Assembly: GCA_007922225.1 (NCBI GenBank)
Contig: ML679956.1
Span: 77,389,848-77,453,847 of the forward strand
Direction: 5' to 3'
DNA: 64,000 nt
Source of the DNA: Emydura subglobosa
Lineage: Eukaryota; Chordata; Testudines; Chelidae
Position 1 is the first letter of the stretch. Every line of letters begins with the position of its first letter. Positions 34,261 to 44,399 of the stretch are shown piece by piece. The notes under the pieces are model-generated. The model was given only the letters and a program-made list of their open reading frames with translations, was not told where the DNA came from and did no database searches. The position numbers were made by a program, and so were the translations under genes.

Positions 34261-34629
34261 GAAATGTCCTCCCATTTTGCAGTAGTCACAATCCAATCGG
34301 GATGAGTAGCTTGCCTTTTTGTTTGTGCAAATACACATCATTTTAGCTGGACTATGAAATATACTCTCAGACCAAATTTTTTAAACCTGGTTGTTTAGAG
34401 ATAAGCTCCTAAATCTATATTTAGGTACCAGTAAAAGGTTGCGCTTTAATGTCTGATGTTTGAAGGCTTAGACGCAGCCAACCTTGATTACCGAAAGAAC
34501 TGCTAGCGTTGCCAGTTTTGGTTGGACATATTCCTGGAAGTTTCATCACACGACATAATCTTCCATTAAAGATTCACCTTTAATTCCTGGAGACTCCAGG
34601 ACAATCTTGGAGGGTTGGCAATTTTAGCT
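34261..34629. other. No recognised feature
   Basis: No exon recognised. Confidence 0.4.
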
Positions 34630-35095
34630 CCAGTGCACCTGTGCTCTGGATGGGGCCCAATGGAGAGCAGCTGATTCCCCTATAAAGGGCAGCAGGTGGC
34701 TGAAGAGAGCAGGAGAAGTTCAGGAAATTGTAGAAAAACAGCAGGGGGTGAAAGAGGCTTCTGCAGGGAACTGGGGAGTTAATTAGTCAGGGCCAGAAGA
34801 CTGAACTCCCAGCAGATAAAGCCTGAGAGTGAGTGTGAATTAGGACCTACCTCTGGGATGAAAAGATGAGGACTCCCTACCTAAGGGAGGCCAGATATTG
34901 AACTGGGGTTGGGCCTTGGAAAGCCAGAGCGTACCGACAGGACTAAATAAATTGGACCCCCAGAAGGAGGGTGATTGAATTACCTTTGGACTGTGTGAGT
35001 TCTTAAGGGGTGCTGAAAAGGGAGAAACAAAGGCCGGGTGCCGCAGAGTGACCGTCAGCCATGAGCGGGTGGCTGGTCCTGTGACGGTACCCAAA
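34630..35095 (+). other. Possible solo-LTR-like block
   Basis: CCCCTATAAAGGGCAGCAGG near 34678 has a TATA-like box. A purine-rich stretch follows, ending with GCCGCAGAGTGACCGTCAGC and TCCTGTGACGGTACCC. The layout (TATA, G/A-rich body) recalls an LTR of a vertebrate retroelement, but I cannot find a primer-binding site or duplicated flanks. Confidence 0.3.
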
Positions 35096-35099
35096 TAAA

Positions 35100-35200
35100 A
35101 TTGGCCTGATTATCAGAACTGCTGAGCGCCCACAAATCCTACTGAAGTCAATGAGAGCTGAGATGCTCAACACCTTTGAATATCAGCCCACGTTTATCTG
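35100..35200. repeat. Inverted repeat with GAAGTCAATGAGAGCTGAG core
   Basis: ACTGCTGAGCGCCCACAAAT pairs imperfectly with GAGCTGAGATGCTCAACACC around the ACTGAAGTCAATG axis. It belongs to the same loose palindromic family as 63357-63420. Confidence 0.45.
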
Positions 35201-35224
35201 GGTGCCTGTGGACATGCCCCTCTG

Positions 35225-36150
35225 AGGGGGCAGCACCCAGGGTTCACCTCTGGGTCCTCCTCAGAGGGGGACCACCCCTCCCGGCTACCCACCGGCTGGG
35301 AAACAGCCCAGTCTTCCGCCCCAGCCCGTAGGCGGGGCGGGCAAGCAAGCAGTCTACTCTCTGGAGCAGCAAGGAGGGTGAGGTTCTCCCAGGGTGGCTC
35401 AGGAAGGGGGGAAGGGAGGCAGGCCCACCCATCTCCACTGCATCCCAGCCCAGGGCCCTGTCAGTGGCAAAGGCGCCTGCCACTGCATCAGCAGGGCTCC
35501 TGCCGCAACACGCCGACAGGGTTGCCCCTGACTCAGCTATTGTTTATGGCTGTCCCTGGGCTTCTTCCTCCCCATACCCCCAGGTACCTGATTCCTCCAG
35601 GTCACTGGGGTGTAGTAGTCCCAGTAGGCCCTCCTCATCCACCCATGGCAGCTCCAGCAACTCCATGGGATCCTCCTCAGAGGGCAACTCCCCCAGGCAG
35701 GGCTGGTAGGTTCTCCAGGTCCCAGGCTCTGTACTGCTCAGGTCTGTCCTCCTCCTGCTTCCCAGGCAGTAGGTGACTCAGGTGGGCCCTCCTCCAACTC
35801 CCAGGCAGCAGCCAGCTCAGGTAGGCTTTCTGCCAGTCCCTAGGCTGGGGTTAAGACAGGTCACTCCCCCCCTCAGCAGGGGCCTCTGGCCTGGTTCTAG
35901 CTGGGCACCCCAGGGGAGCAACATCCTTCTCCCTCAGCCGTCCCCCCCTGACTGAGCTCGCAGGCCGGGGTTTTAAAGGCCTGGCTCTGCCCCCTGCTTC
36001 CGGTCAGGTGGTGTCCGTTGGGCTTCTAAAGGCCTGGGCCCACCCACCTGCTTCCAGACAGGCAATCTCCTTCCGGGCTCTAGCAGCCAGGAGTGGGGGT
36101 TTGGTTCTCCCTCTGGGTCCCTCTCAGAGGGGGACCACCCCTCCCGGCTA
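35225..36150. repeat. GC-rich block bounded by ~45-bp direct repeats
   Basis: A 45-bp segment around CTCAGAGGGGGACCACCCCT occurs at about 35243-35287 and again at about 36106-36150, nearly identical and in the same orientation. Between them is C/G-rich DNA with repeated CAGGCAG and CTCCTC words. On the minus strand GGCCTTTAAAACCCCGGCC at about 35987-35969 could be a TATA-type promoter. An LTR or an internal minisatellite of a retroelement is possible. Confidence 0.45.
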
Positions 36151-36159
36151 CAGTGCCCA

Positions 36160-36310
36160 AATAGGGCTTTAGGGTCAGATTTCTAAAAGGGCGTTAGACC
36201 CCCAGGTGCTTTTGAAAACCCCAGTAGGCACAAATCTGCCTCTTTAAGCACCTAAACACCTTTAAAATACCAACCCTGAGTGTCTGGAATCTACGCTCAT
36301 TGAAGTCAGT
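36160..36310. repeat. Degraded GTGCTTTTGAAAACCCC / GCACCTAAAC inverted repeat
   Basis: It shows the words of the palindromic family: CAGATTTCTAAAAGGGCG, AGGTGCTTTTGAAAACCCC and TAAGCACCTAAACACC. Confidence 0.4.
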
Positions 36311-36334
36311 GGCACCCCTTGACTTTAATATATT

Positions 36335-36490
36335 CTAAGGCCAAAAGGGGTGACTCTGATCTTCATGTATAACTCAGGCCAGAGAACTTCCCTGGATTGA
36401 TTCCTGTTTGAACTGGAGCAGATCATTTAGGAAAACGCCCACTCTTGATTTAAAAATTGCCATTGATGGAGAATCCATGGAGACTTTAAC
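36335..36490 (-). mobile_element. CR1-related 3' fragment, minus strand
   Basis: It contains CTAAGGCCAAAAGGGGTGAC, AACTCAGGCCAGAGAACTTC and TTGATGGAGAATCCATGG, in the order of an old CR1 copy on the minus strand. Confidence 0.6.
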
Positions 36491-37436
36491 TGTGGGGAAT
36501 CAGGGTCTATGAGTCCACCTTTAGACACTCAGGATTGAACATTTTGGTCCAGATCTCTTACTCGCCATCCAATAAAAAGAAGCCTAAAGTAGCAAGGATA
36601 AAACTACACATTGAAAATCCCAGCTCCAAGCCCTTTAAATCCATGTCATGATTTCCTACCAAGTGATAATCCATTGTTCTCAGTTAACAAAGAGCTGCCA
36701 GCAGCTGCCACATGATTTCACCCACATGGCCTATAAGTGTGAGTTCATTATTCAATTAGACAAAGTCAAACAACTCTACTGAGCCTGGTATAATTAAATA
36801 CCACTGAGTATAACACTTACTCCAGTTTTACACCTGTGTAACTGTTGTCTTAGTGGATTTACTCTGGATTTACGCTGGGGTATGTGACTAAAGGATCAGG
36901 TCCATTGGACACAGATATTTTCGTGCCAAAGGTGTGTTTAGTGCATTCCCAGGGAGTCCTGGTCCATGTCCCATTACAAGCCGGTTCAGATATGGGCTGA
37001 ATAGATCACACAAATTCATATACCAAACTACAGGCCTGATTTTCAACATTTACAAATCTAGCATTGCCAACTCTCAGGATTTTATTGCACTATTTAGTGT
37101 TTTTTTCCTACACCTCTAGTTCCTAGATTCATGTGACTATGGGAGAATCTCAGCTTGCTTGCTTAATTCTTCTTTTCCTTTTTTTTAAAGAAAGTTTCTA
37201 GCCCTGTTGGTAGTGGAGAAAAACCTGAAAACATGGTTCCAGTTTAACCTACAGTCTCCACCACCAGAGGGAAAAGAAAAATAACCCCAAATATATAAAA
37301 TGTAAAATCTCATGATGTTTAGGGACCTGACTGATGACTTCTGAATGCTTGAAGCAGCCGAGACTGCAAGTCCAAAACTACTTTTATGAATACGTGGAGA
37401 GATTCACAAAATCTTAGACTCTGTGGGCAAGACGCT
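36491..37436. other. No recognised feature
   Basis: No exon recognised. Confidence 0.4.
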
Positions 37437-37660
37437 CAGACTCACAGACTCATAATCTTTAAGGCCAGAAGGGACCATTCTGATCATCTAGTCTGACCTC
37501 CTGCACAACGCAGGCCACAGAACCTCACCCACCCACTCCTGTAATAGACCCCTGACCGATGACTGAGTTATTGAAGTCCCCAAATCATAATTTAAAGACT
37601 TCAAGATACAGAGAATCCCTCAGCAAGTGACCCATGCCCCATGCTGCAGAGGAACGCGAA
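37437..37660 (-). mobile_element. CR1-related 3' end, minus strand
   Basis: The segment reads GACTCATAATCTTTAAGGCC, GAAGGGACCATTCTGATC, ATCTAGTCTGACCTCCTGC and ACAACGCAGGCCACAGAACC, continuing to CAAGATACAGAGAATCCC. It is the longest member here of the older CR1 subfamily. Confidence 0.75.
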
Positions 37661-37679
37661 AAACCTCCGATGCCCTCTG

Positions 37680-37790
37680 ATTATACCCACTACTTTTATT
37701 TATGTGTGTGATCACAGTGTCTAGGAACCCCAGACATGGGCCAGGACCCCATTCTGCTAGACACTGTACAAAAACTCAGCTCAGACAGGA
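37680..37790 (-). mobile_element. MIR-like SINE 3' part, minus strand
   Basis: TTATTTATGTGTGTGATC, GTGTCTAGGAACCCCAGAC and ATTCTGCTAGACACTGTAC are the complement of the SINE tail. Confidence 0.6.
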
Positions 37791-39491
37791 AATGGGAATG
37801 TCCACCAGAGACGGTTTTCTCCCTTCCTCATGGGTGAGACGCAGCTAGAGGTGGATTCCAACAGCAAAATCCAGTCCAGAGTTCAGTACCCAAAGGTCCG
37901 GGTTTTCTGGAATCAGGGTTCTGGTTGCGTCGCATCTCGAAATGCAGTGGGCCTGGTTCTCCTCTTGCTTACATTACCCTCGTTTTAACCCAGATCGAAT
38001 GCACTGGTGTCCGTGATGCTGCTCTAGATTTACACTTTGAATGAAAAAAATACCTTGCAGTATAGAGGCCAGATTCTCTGCTGCAGTCTGGTCCCAAGAG
38101 GGTCTGGAAGCGGCAAGATTTCTACAGCTGGCTTGTATGCTGCCCCATCTGTCCCTTGAGATAGGGGGCATATCAGGGGCAGCAGAGGTACGGCTGGAAG
38201 TGCTAATGACCCATAGGGCTTCCTGGCAGTGGAGGCCCCCTGCAGGACTAGAACTTTGGCCCTAGGTCACTGACACTTCTGCGTCACTCCCAGCAGCACA
38301 GGCTGGGATTCTACCGGGGAATCCTGTGTAGTTTGATACTGCAGGAAGTACCACCCAGCAGGGACGGCCCAATGATTGGCCCATCCCACCCTATAAAGCA
38401 GGAAGCCAGCACCGGGAGCTGTCCGAGAACTGATGCAGACACTGCCTGCTTGCTTCTGCTCCAGATCTTGCCTTGCTGTGATCTGGCTCTTGACCCTAGT
38501 TTGTCTCTGACTCTGCCACTTTGCAGCCTGTCTGTAACCTAGTGCCTGACCCTGACCTCCTGGTATCCCGACCCAGCTTGACCCTAACTCTGCTATGTGT
38601 CTCTTGACCGCAGCGCGGTAACTGACCCGTGCACCCTGGCTGCGTGTGGCCCAGCCCTGATGGTGACAATCAGCTCTTCTCTGCCCCTTAGCTGTGCCTA
38701 GAAGATTCTGTGCACAGCTGAGAATCTGGCCCAGAACCTGTACTGGGTAGTAAATGAAGTGTCGCTCGGGTCCAGACCCCCAAAGATATTTAGCTGCCTA
38801 ACTACCAGTGATTTCAGTGGGAGTTAGGTGCCGAAATAGCTCTGAGGATCTGAGCCTCTGTGTCTTTTATCTCACTGATCTGGGCTCTCCCCTCAGCGCA
38901 TTCAGGACTGCCTGGAGCCGGCAATTCTAGCTGTCCTGGAGGTGTGGTCTGGAGATTGTTCCCCCCCAGTGCTCCCAGGGAGTTTGTCAGAAAGACTGAT
39001 ACCCAGATGGTTGCAGGATAGCAATACAGTGAAGGTCAAAAGTGCCGAGGAAAAACCGAAGTGCTTCTGCAAAGACTCAAGCTCCAACTTGACGTTTCCC
39101 AAGGGTCGAACCGCCCTGTTTGGCTGGCCTCTTCCCCTCTGCCCCAGCTGCTCTGGCTCACGTCCTGACCTGTCATGGCGCTTCTAACAAGAACCAGTTA
39201 TAAAAGACTTGGGTTGGCTCCAGTTGTCCTGGGAGCTCATTAAAACGGACGATACTGAGATTTTTCTGAATGGCTGGGGTGGTAGATAGGGTGTCAGCGC
39301 TCCCCGAATTTGGAAAGGTTGATTTGTCCCTTGAAAGGACCTGAGCTGATCTGCTTCCTGCTTAGAAATTTGCACTGACCCAACAGGGCTCCCGTCTACC
39401 CCCGCAGCGTGGCACCTAATACAGAGAGGAAATGTAAGCGTTCGCTAGCAACGCAGAGACAGATCTGTAGCCCACTGAGGTCACTGGGAGT
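37791..39491. other. No gene; small palindrome near 38790-38840
   Basis: AGCTGCCTAACTACCAGTG pairs with AGTGGGAGTTAGGTGCCG around GATTTC. No exon is supported. Several short open frames at 38040-38540 show no domain. Confidence 0.4.
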
Positions 39492-39615
39492 TAGGGTGAC
39501 CAGATGTCCCAATTTTATAGGGACACTTCCGATATTTGGGGCATAGCTTTATATAGGCGCCCATTACCCCCGAGCCACTGTCCCGATTTTTCACACTTGC
39601 TATCTGGTCACCCTA
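39492..39615. mobile_element. 124-bp MITE with TAGGGTGACCAGAT ends (copy 2, best preserved)
   Basis: The terminal inverted repeats are perfect over TAGGGTGACCAGAT and ATCTGGTCACCCTA. The middle has TTTATATAGGCGCCCATTA. It is opposite in orientation to the copies at 14784 and 51473. Confidence 0.9.
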
Positions 39616-39847
39616 TTGGGACTCTCTCTACAGTTTCCAGTTTGGATCATTCCTCAAAACAGGACAAAAATAGGGACTATTAATGGAAGTTGCTACATTA
39701 GAACAATATGGGCCGGATTCCATTCTCAGTTACCCGAGTAACTCTACTGAAATCATTGGAGTTATCCAGATACAAATGAGATTAAAATGTGGTGCACAGA
39801 CAGTAGGACAGCCTATGGGATCATCCAGAATCACAGCCCGTCCGGAG

Positions 39848-40075
39848 ACGGTAATGTGGTCTAGTGGCCAGGTTACTGGACTCAGGCGATATGGCTTCTC
39901 TTCCCAGCTGTGTTGTTGACCTGCTGTGTGATCTTGAGCGAATCACTTCATCTCTATCTTGTCTATTTAGACTGAAAGCTCTTCAGGGCAGGGACCATCT
40001 CTTCCTAGACAGCATCTCTTCTTTATACAGCACCTAACACAAGGGAGACCTGCTGTTATACAAATAATAAGCTTA
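39848..40075 (+). mobile_element. MIR-like CORE SINE, nearly full length
   Basis: A tRNA-like head (GTGGTCTAGTGGCCAGGTTA, then GGCTTCTCTTCCCAGCTG) is followed by the core GACCTGCTGTGTGATCTTGAG. The tail reads CTGAAAGCTCTTCAGGGCAG, then ATACAGCACCTAACACAAGG and ACAAATAATAA. This is the clearest complete member in the window. Confidence 0.88.
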
Positions 40076-40539
40076 GAAATTGAGAGACTCCTATTAGAAT
40101 AAGCGCAAATGCCGGATTCGTCCTTAGTGTACATTTCAGGCCCCATATAATGTAATTAAGACTACCTAAACCCCGGTGTAGATACCACTAGATCTACCTA
40201 TCTACCACCTCTTGGACAGGTTGATTTACTATAGCAATGGAAAAATCCCTGTGCTGCTGTTGTGTTTTTAGTGTAGGCATACTCTTACTTCCATAAAACT
40301 GTTCTATAAACAGATGCCAGGAGTACCAAGAATTTTTTTAATAAATGACCTTTTGCTTGGTTAATACTGTTATAAATCAAAATAAATTAATGATAATAAT
40401 TCACACAGTTTGAATGTTTAATAGCATGACATCGATCAACGGAAATTCACAAGAAAAAATACAGTATATCATAAAGCAATTTCAGCTAATTAATGTATCT
40501 GAGAAAAAATGCAATCTGCTTATGGAAGTTCTATGATTC
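40076..40539. other. No recognised feature
   Basis: AT-rich sequence. A fragment near 40165-40275 ends in GTGTAGGCATACTC and may be a decayed MITE. I cannot support it further. Confidence 0.35.
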
Positions 40540-40760
40540 TAGGAGAATAAGAATTGCCATATAGGGTCAAACCAACATTGTGTCTAATCCAGAATCCTGT
40601 CTCCAACAGTGGCTGGGACCAGTTGTTAAAAAAGGAAAGTGCCAGAAACCCTGCACTAGGCAATTATGAGATAACCTGTCCCAAGGGAAAGTTACTTCCT
40701 GACTGTATCAGTTAGAGGCTGGTTTATGTCCTGCAGATTAAAGATTTATATCCTTTCCAA
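40540..40760 (-). mobile_element. CR1-like old repeat, minus strand
   Basis: AATTGCCATATAGGGTCAAACC, AATCCAGAATCCTGTCTCC and AACAGTGGCTGGGACCAG match the conserved words of an old, widespread sauropsid repeat that I take to be CR1-derived. It is heavily diverged. Confidence 0.5.
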
Positions 40761-41977
40761 AACTCTTAATATTTTAATATTTACTATAATCATTCTGGAT
40801 CTTCGTGTGAAAACGCCTGATCCATTTGGATACATTTTTTTATTATGAATGATTGGATCAGTCTTGGTACCATTTCAGTAATATACATATACAGAATTGC
40901 TATGTAAGCAAGGTATTATTACTGAAAGACAGAGCCCATTATTTAGTGAATGGTCTTATCAAAAAATGTAGAAAGAGATTAACATATGAGACAAAAGTTT
41001 GTGGGGGATGTGTTCAGATATGACCGCAATGGGTGGATGGATAGACAGATTGTTATATTTCCCATCAAGTCCATTCCATGGTGGCAAGGAATAAAGCAGT
41101 AATAGGTTCCTGATCATATGGGAGTCCACTCTTTAGAAATCATGTAAAGCTGTACCATTAAATATGGACTAAAGAACATAAAAGAGCAAAAAAAAATACC
41201 ATTAACTTTACCAGAAGCCAGTTACTTCACTGGCGCGCAGGGTTTTTGGTTCACGGCCAGATCTTCAGTTGACGTAAATAGGGGTAGCCCTACTGAATTC
41301 AATGAAGCTATGCTGATCTGCACCAGCAGACAAACCACATTTCTTAAAGGATGCTTGAAAGCAAAAAAAGGAGCAACCCAGAAAATACGTTGCAGGGTCA
41401 CCCGTATATGTCGGAAAAAATCCTGTCCTCTCCAACACACACAAGTCCAACACTGTTAGGAAAAAATGGCAGACAGTTCCCCTGTAGGACAAGATCACAG
41501 TTGTTAATGGTGACTGGGCTGGTCTGGGAGACAAACAGGAGCGCAGACTGACCACAGCTGCCTGTCACCATCTTGTGATCTCTGGCTATAGCATCTACAC
41601 ACCAACCGCCAAAATGAGTAATATCTGGCTGAACAGAGCAGGTGGTTTGTTATCAAAGCTATGTACCGGCATTAGAAGCCCAGGCACCAACTTCTGCTCT
41701 TGCTTATTTAATACGTTTAGTGTGGCCAAAGCACCCACATGGGGCTGTGGACTTGTACAGACCTGCTGCTGAGTACATCCACACAGCCACTCAAAGAGAG
41801 CCGCCCATCCCCTCACCACCAAAGCCAACGGTTTGGCAGCCGTCCGCTGCAGTTCCTCATTCATCTCTCTCCGCTCCTGCGTGAGCAAACACCCCAGAGA
41901 AGCGGGTGAAGAAACCGCAGCATGTCCTAGAGGGCTCCATGTCCAGGCTTGGATGGATGCGGCACCAGCTACACATA
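40761..41977. other. No recognised feature
   Basis: No exon or clear repeat supported. Confidence 0.4.
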
Positions 41978-42293
41978 TTCTGCTGCCCTAGGCAAAAAAA
42001 AACGAGTGGCCCTCCCCACTACCCCGCCCTCAAAGTGGGGAAAATGGAGTATTTGCAATGGTGCAGGGCTGTCATTCTTGTCAATTGCACCACTCTGCTG
42101 GAGCGGTGAAATTGACAAGAAAGCCAGGGGCAGCTGGAGCCTGGTTGCAGGAGGGGACCCGACAGCTGCTGCCCACTGCCAGCGGGGACACAGGTGGCTG
42201 CCGCCCACTTCCCGGGACGCTGGCAGCTGTCGTCGGGCTCCTGGTTGCGCACTGGCCCGGGCGCCCTAAGCAATTGCCTGCTTCGCCTAGGGC
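41978..42293. repeat. GC-rich repeat with CCCTAGGCAA / TTCGCCTAGGGC ends and an internal hairpin
   Basis: The left part has TGCTGCCCTAGGCAAAA and the right part has AATTGCCTGCTTCGCCTAGG, an inverted pair of ends. Inside, 42075-42095 and 42101-42121 form a 21-bp stem (19 matches) with a 5-base loop, including a perfect 12-bp outer part (TTCTTGTCAATT). Confidence 0.5.
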
Positions 42294-42319
42294 TAAGGCC
42301 AGGGGCTGGATGGATGGGC

Positions 42320-42450
42320 ATATGGGTGAGGCACTGGGCTGGGGCTCAGGGGACGTTAGTTCAATTCTTGCTTCTCCCATTGATCTCGGGCAAATCACAT
42401 AAGGTCCTTAGGCCTCAGTTCCTATCTGTGAGCGAAAGACGATGATGGCC
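42320..42450 (+). mobile_element. MIR-like SINE, head and core
   Basis: GGTGAGGCACTGGGCTGGGG, GTTCAATTCTTGCTTCTCCC, ATCTCGGGCAAATCACATAAG and CCTCAGTTCCTATCTGTG are the tRNA-like head and core of the SINE. The 3' tail is missing. Confidence 0.65.
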
Positions 42451-44399
42451 ACTTGTCTGCTTAGCCCATAAGCCGCATGGGGCAAGCCGGGGTGCTAACC
42501 AACTTTAGACCTTGCAGGAGCTGGTCTCCTAAATTCCAGCTCTCATCCCTGGCCAGGGGATAGCTCCCTCTGACTGGTTGCCTCCCCCACCTCCTAGGGA
42601 AGAGCATCCAACCAAGGTGACCACAGGAGGTAGGCAAAGCTCTCCTCCCGCTGCTGGAGAACCTTAAAGGAGTTCTTGTGGAGGGGAGGGGAAGGGAGAT
42701 GGAGCTGCCCACACCATTGTCACAAGTCGGCAGCGGGAGGGAGCTGAAAGAGCCCAGCAGATCAGGACAGCTCTGCTCCCCCCTATAAAGAATGGATCAG
42801 CCCCCTCTTTGCTCCCCCTCCATCTGCAACAGGAGAATCTGAGACCTGGGGACAGGGGGAGGCAGATGTGGGCTTGGAGGTGCACAGCATTGTTTCATCA
42901 GGATTTGGGGTGTTGGGGAGAAGCAGGCGCACCAGGCAGGCAGCAAGACAGTGCGCCTGCAAGAGGACCCGAAACCGCCTAAAAGTCTGTCTTCACTGCA
43001 GAGTGAGCTGGGCTCTAACCCACGCCTTGCCCTTTGTCACTGTTCAGATCAATCACACCTATATTCCCCTTCCACCCAGGGCACCCCCTGTGGGTTCCCA
43101 GCTCCTCAGTCGTCATCTCTCTTGGATGGAGACCTGTGTCTCTCCCTCCTGGCTGGGGTTTTTCCAGGCCACACAGTTCCCTGCCTACACTGTGATACCT
43201 CAACAGACGGCCTAAACGGACCAGCGTCTGCGCTTTGCTTTCTCTTCAAAGGCTCTGAACAGTGTTTTGCCAGCAGCCATAAGTTCCCACTCAGCCCGTT
43301 CCAAGCGATCACATTTATTCCTAAGGTGAAAGCATCAAAGAGGAAACATCAAAAACAATAACAGGTCCTATATGCATGCTAAAAGCTTCCCATCACCCAG
43401 CAGTCTGATGGGGCCTCAGGGCCAAGGTCCTTCAACTCTTTCCTGGAAGGAATGCCCCCCCCCCCCCGGGGGGGGGAGGGGGGGGTTCTGTTTGCTGGAT
43501 CAGAAAGAAGGCCTTGAATCAGTTTAAACTCAGGTTGCTTATCCAAAAGTCTTTTTTTTTTTTGTCTGGGGGTCTCTAGAGACTCCAGCCTGAACCAGTA
43601 TATCTGAGCCGCTCCAGGTGGAACTTCATGGGTTGGTTTACAACCTGAGTGACTCTGCCTGATCACCCCGCCCCGTTCTCACTTCCGGGACAAGCTGCGG
43701 TCACCCTCCCCTGAGAAGATACATACAATCCCTGCCCCGCAAGGCTACGTACACTTACTGCAGTAAGATCTCCCAAAAGACACAACAGGAAACTGCCAAT
43801 CTGTCATGCCCCAGCCCCCCCCCGTTCACACACAAAACTCTCGCTTGAATTTCATGCTGCATTCAACCCGGACTAGCTGAGGGTTGAGTTAGAGCCCGGC
43901 TGCCACTTTCACTCACAGCGGTCACACGTCCTCTGGGTGGTGTGGACACCAGCTAAACTGCTCACAAACGTGACAGTCCTCCAAAGGTTTCCCACAGCTC
44001 CCAGCACATGCCCAGAAGGATGGACAAGTTCTCCCCCCATTTACTGGGAAAGCAACACAGGCTGGCTCAGCTTTGTGCCACCCTAGGAACCATGGGAGTC
44101 TTAACGACATACCCAGGTGAGTATGGACACAGTATGGCTGGAGTATTACCATGTGGTTGCCCAGACCTGGGCAAGGCTAACCTGGGTGCCAATCACCCGG
44201 GTTAACTGCGATGAACATTCCCTTACTCTGTAAATACGGTAGAGCTGGCACCATCGAATGCAGCACACACGCACACACATTGGGGGTGATCAAGGGGAGT
44301 TCAAATATCAAAAGGAAAACCAAAAAATATATGATCTTTAAAAAAAAAAATAATCTGATGATTTATGGGCCAATCTCATGATTGGGGGGTGGCTGGCTC
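42451..44399. other. No gene; homopolymer palindrome at 43455-43485
   Basis: Positions 43455-43467 are thirteen C followed directly by nine G, one A and eight G. A T run lies at 43552-43562, and an A run lies at about 44339-44350. Open frames near 42870-43360 are long but have no recognised domain and overlap on both strands. Confidence 0.4.
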
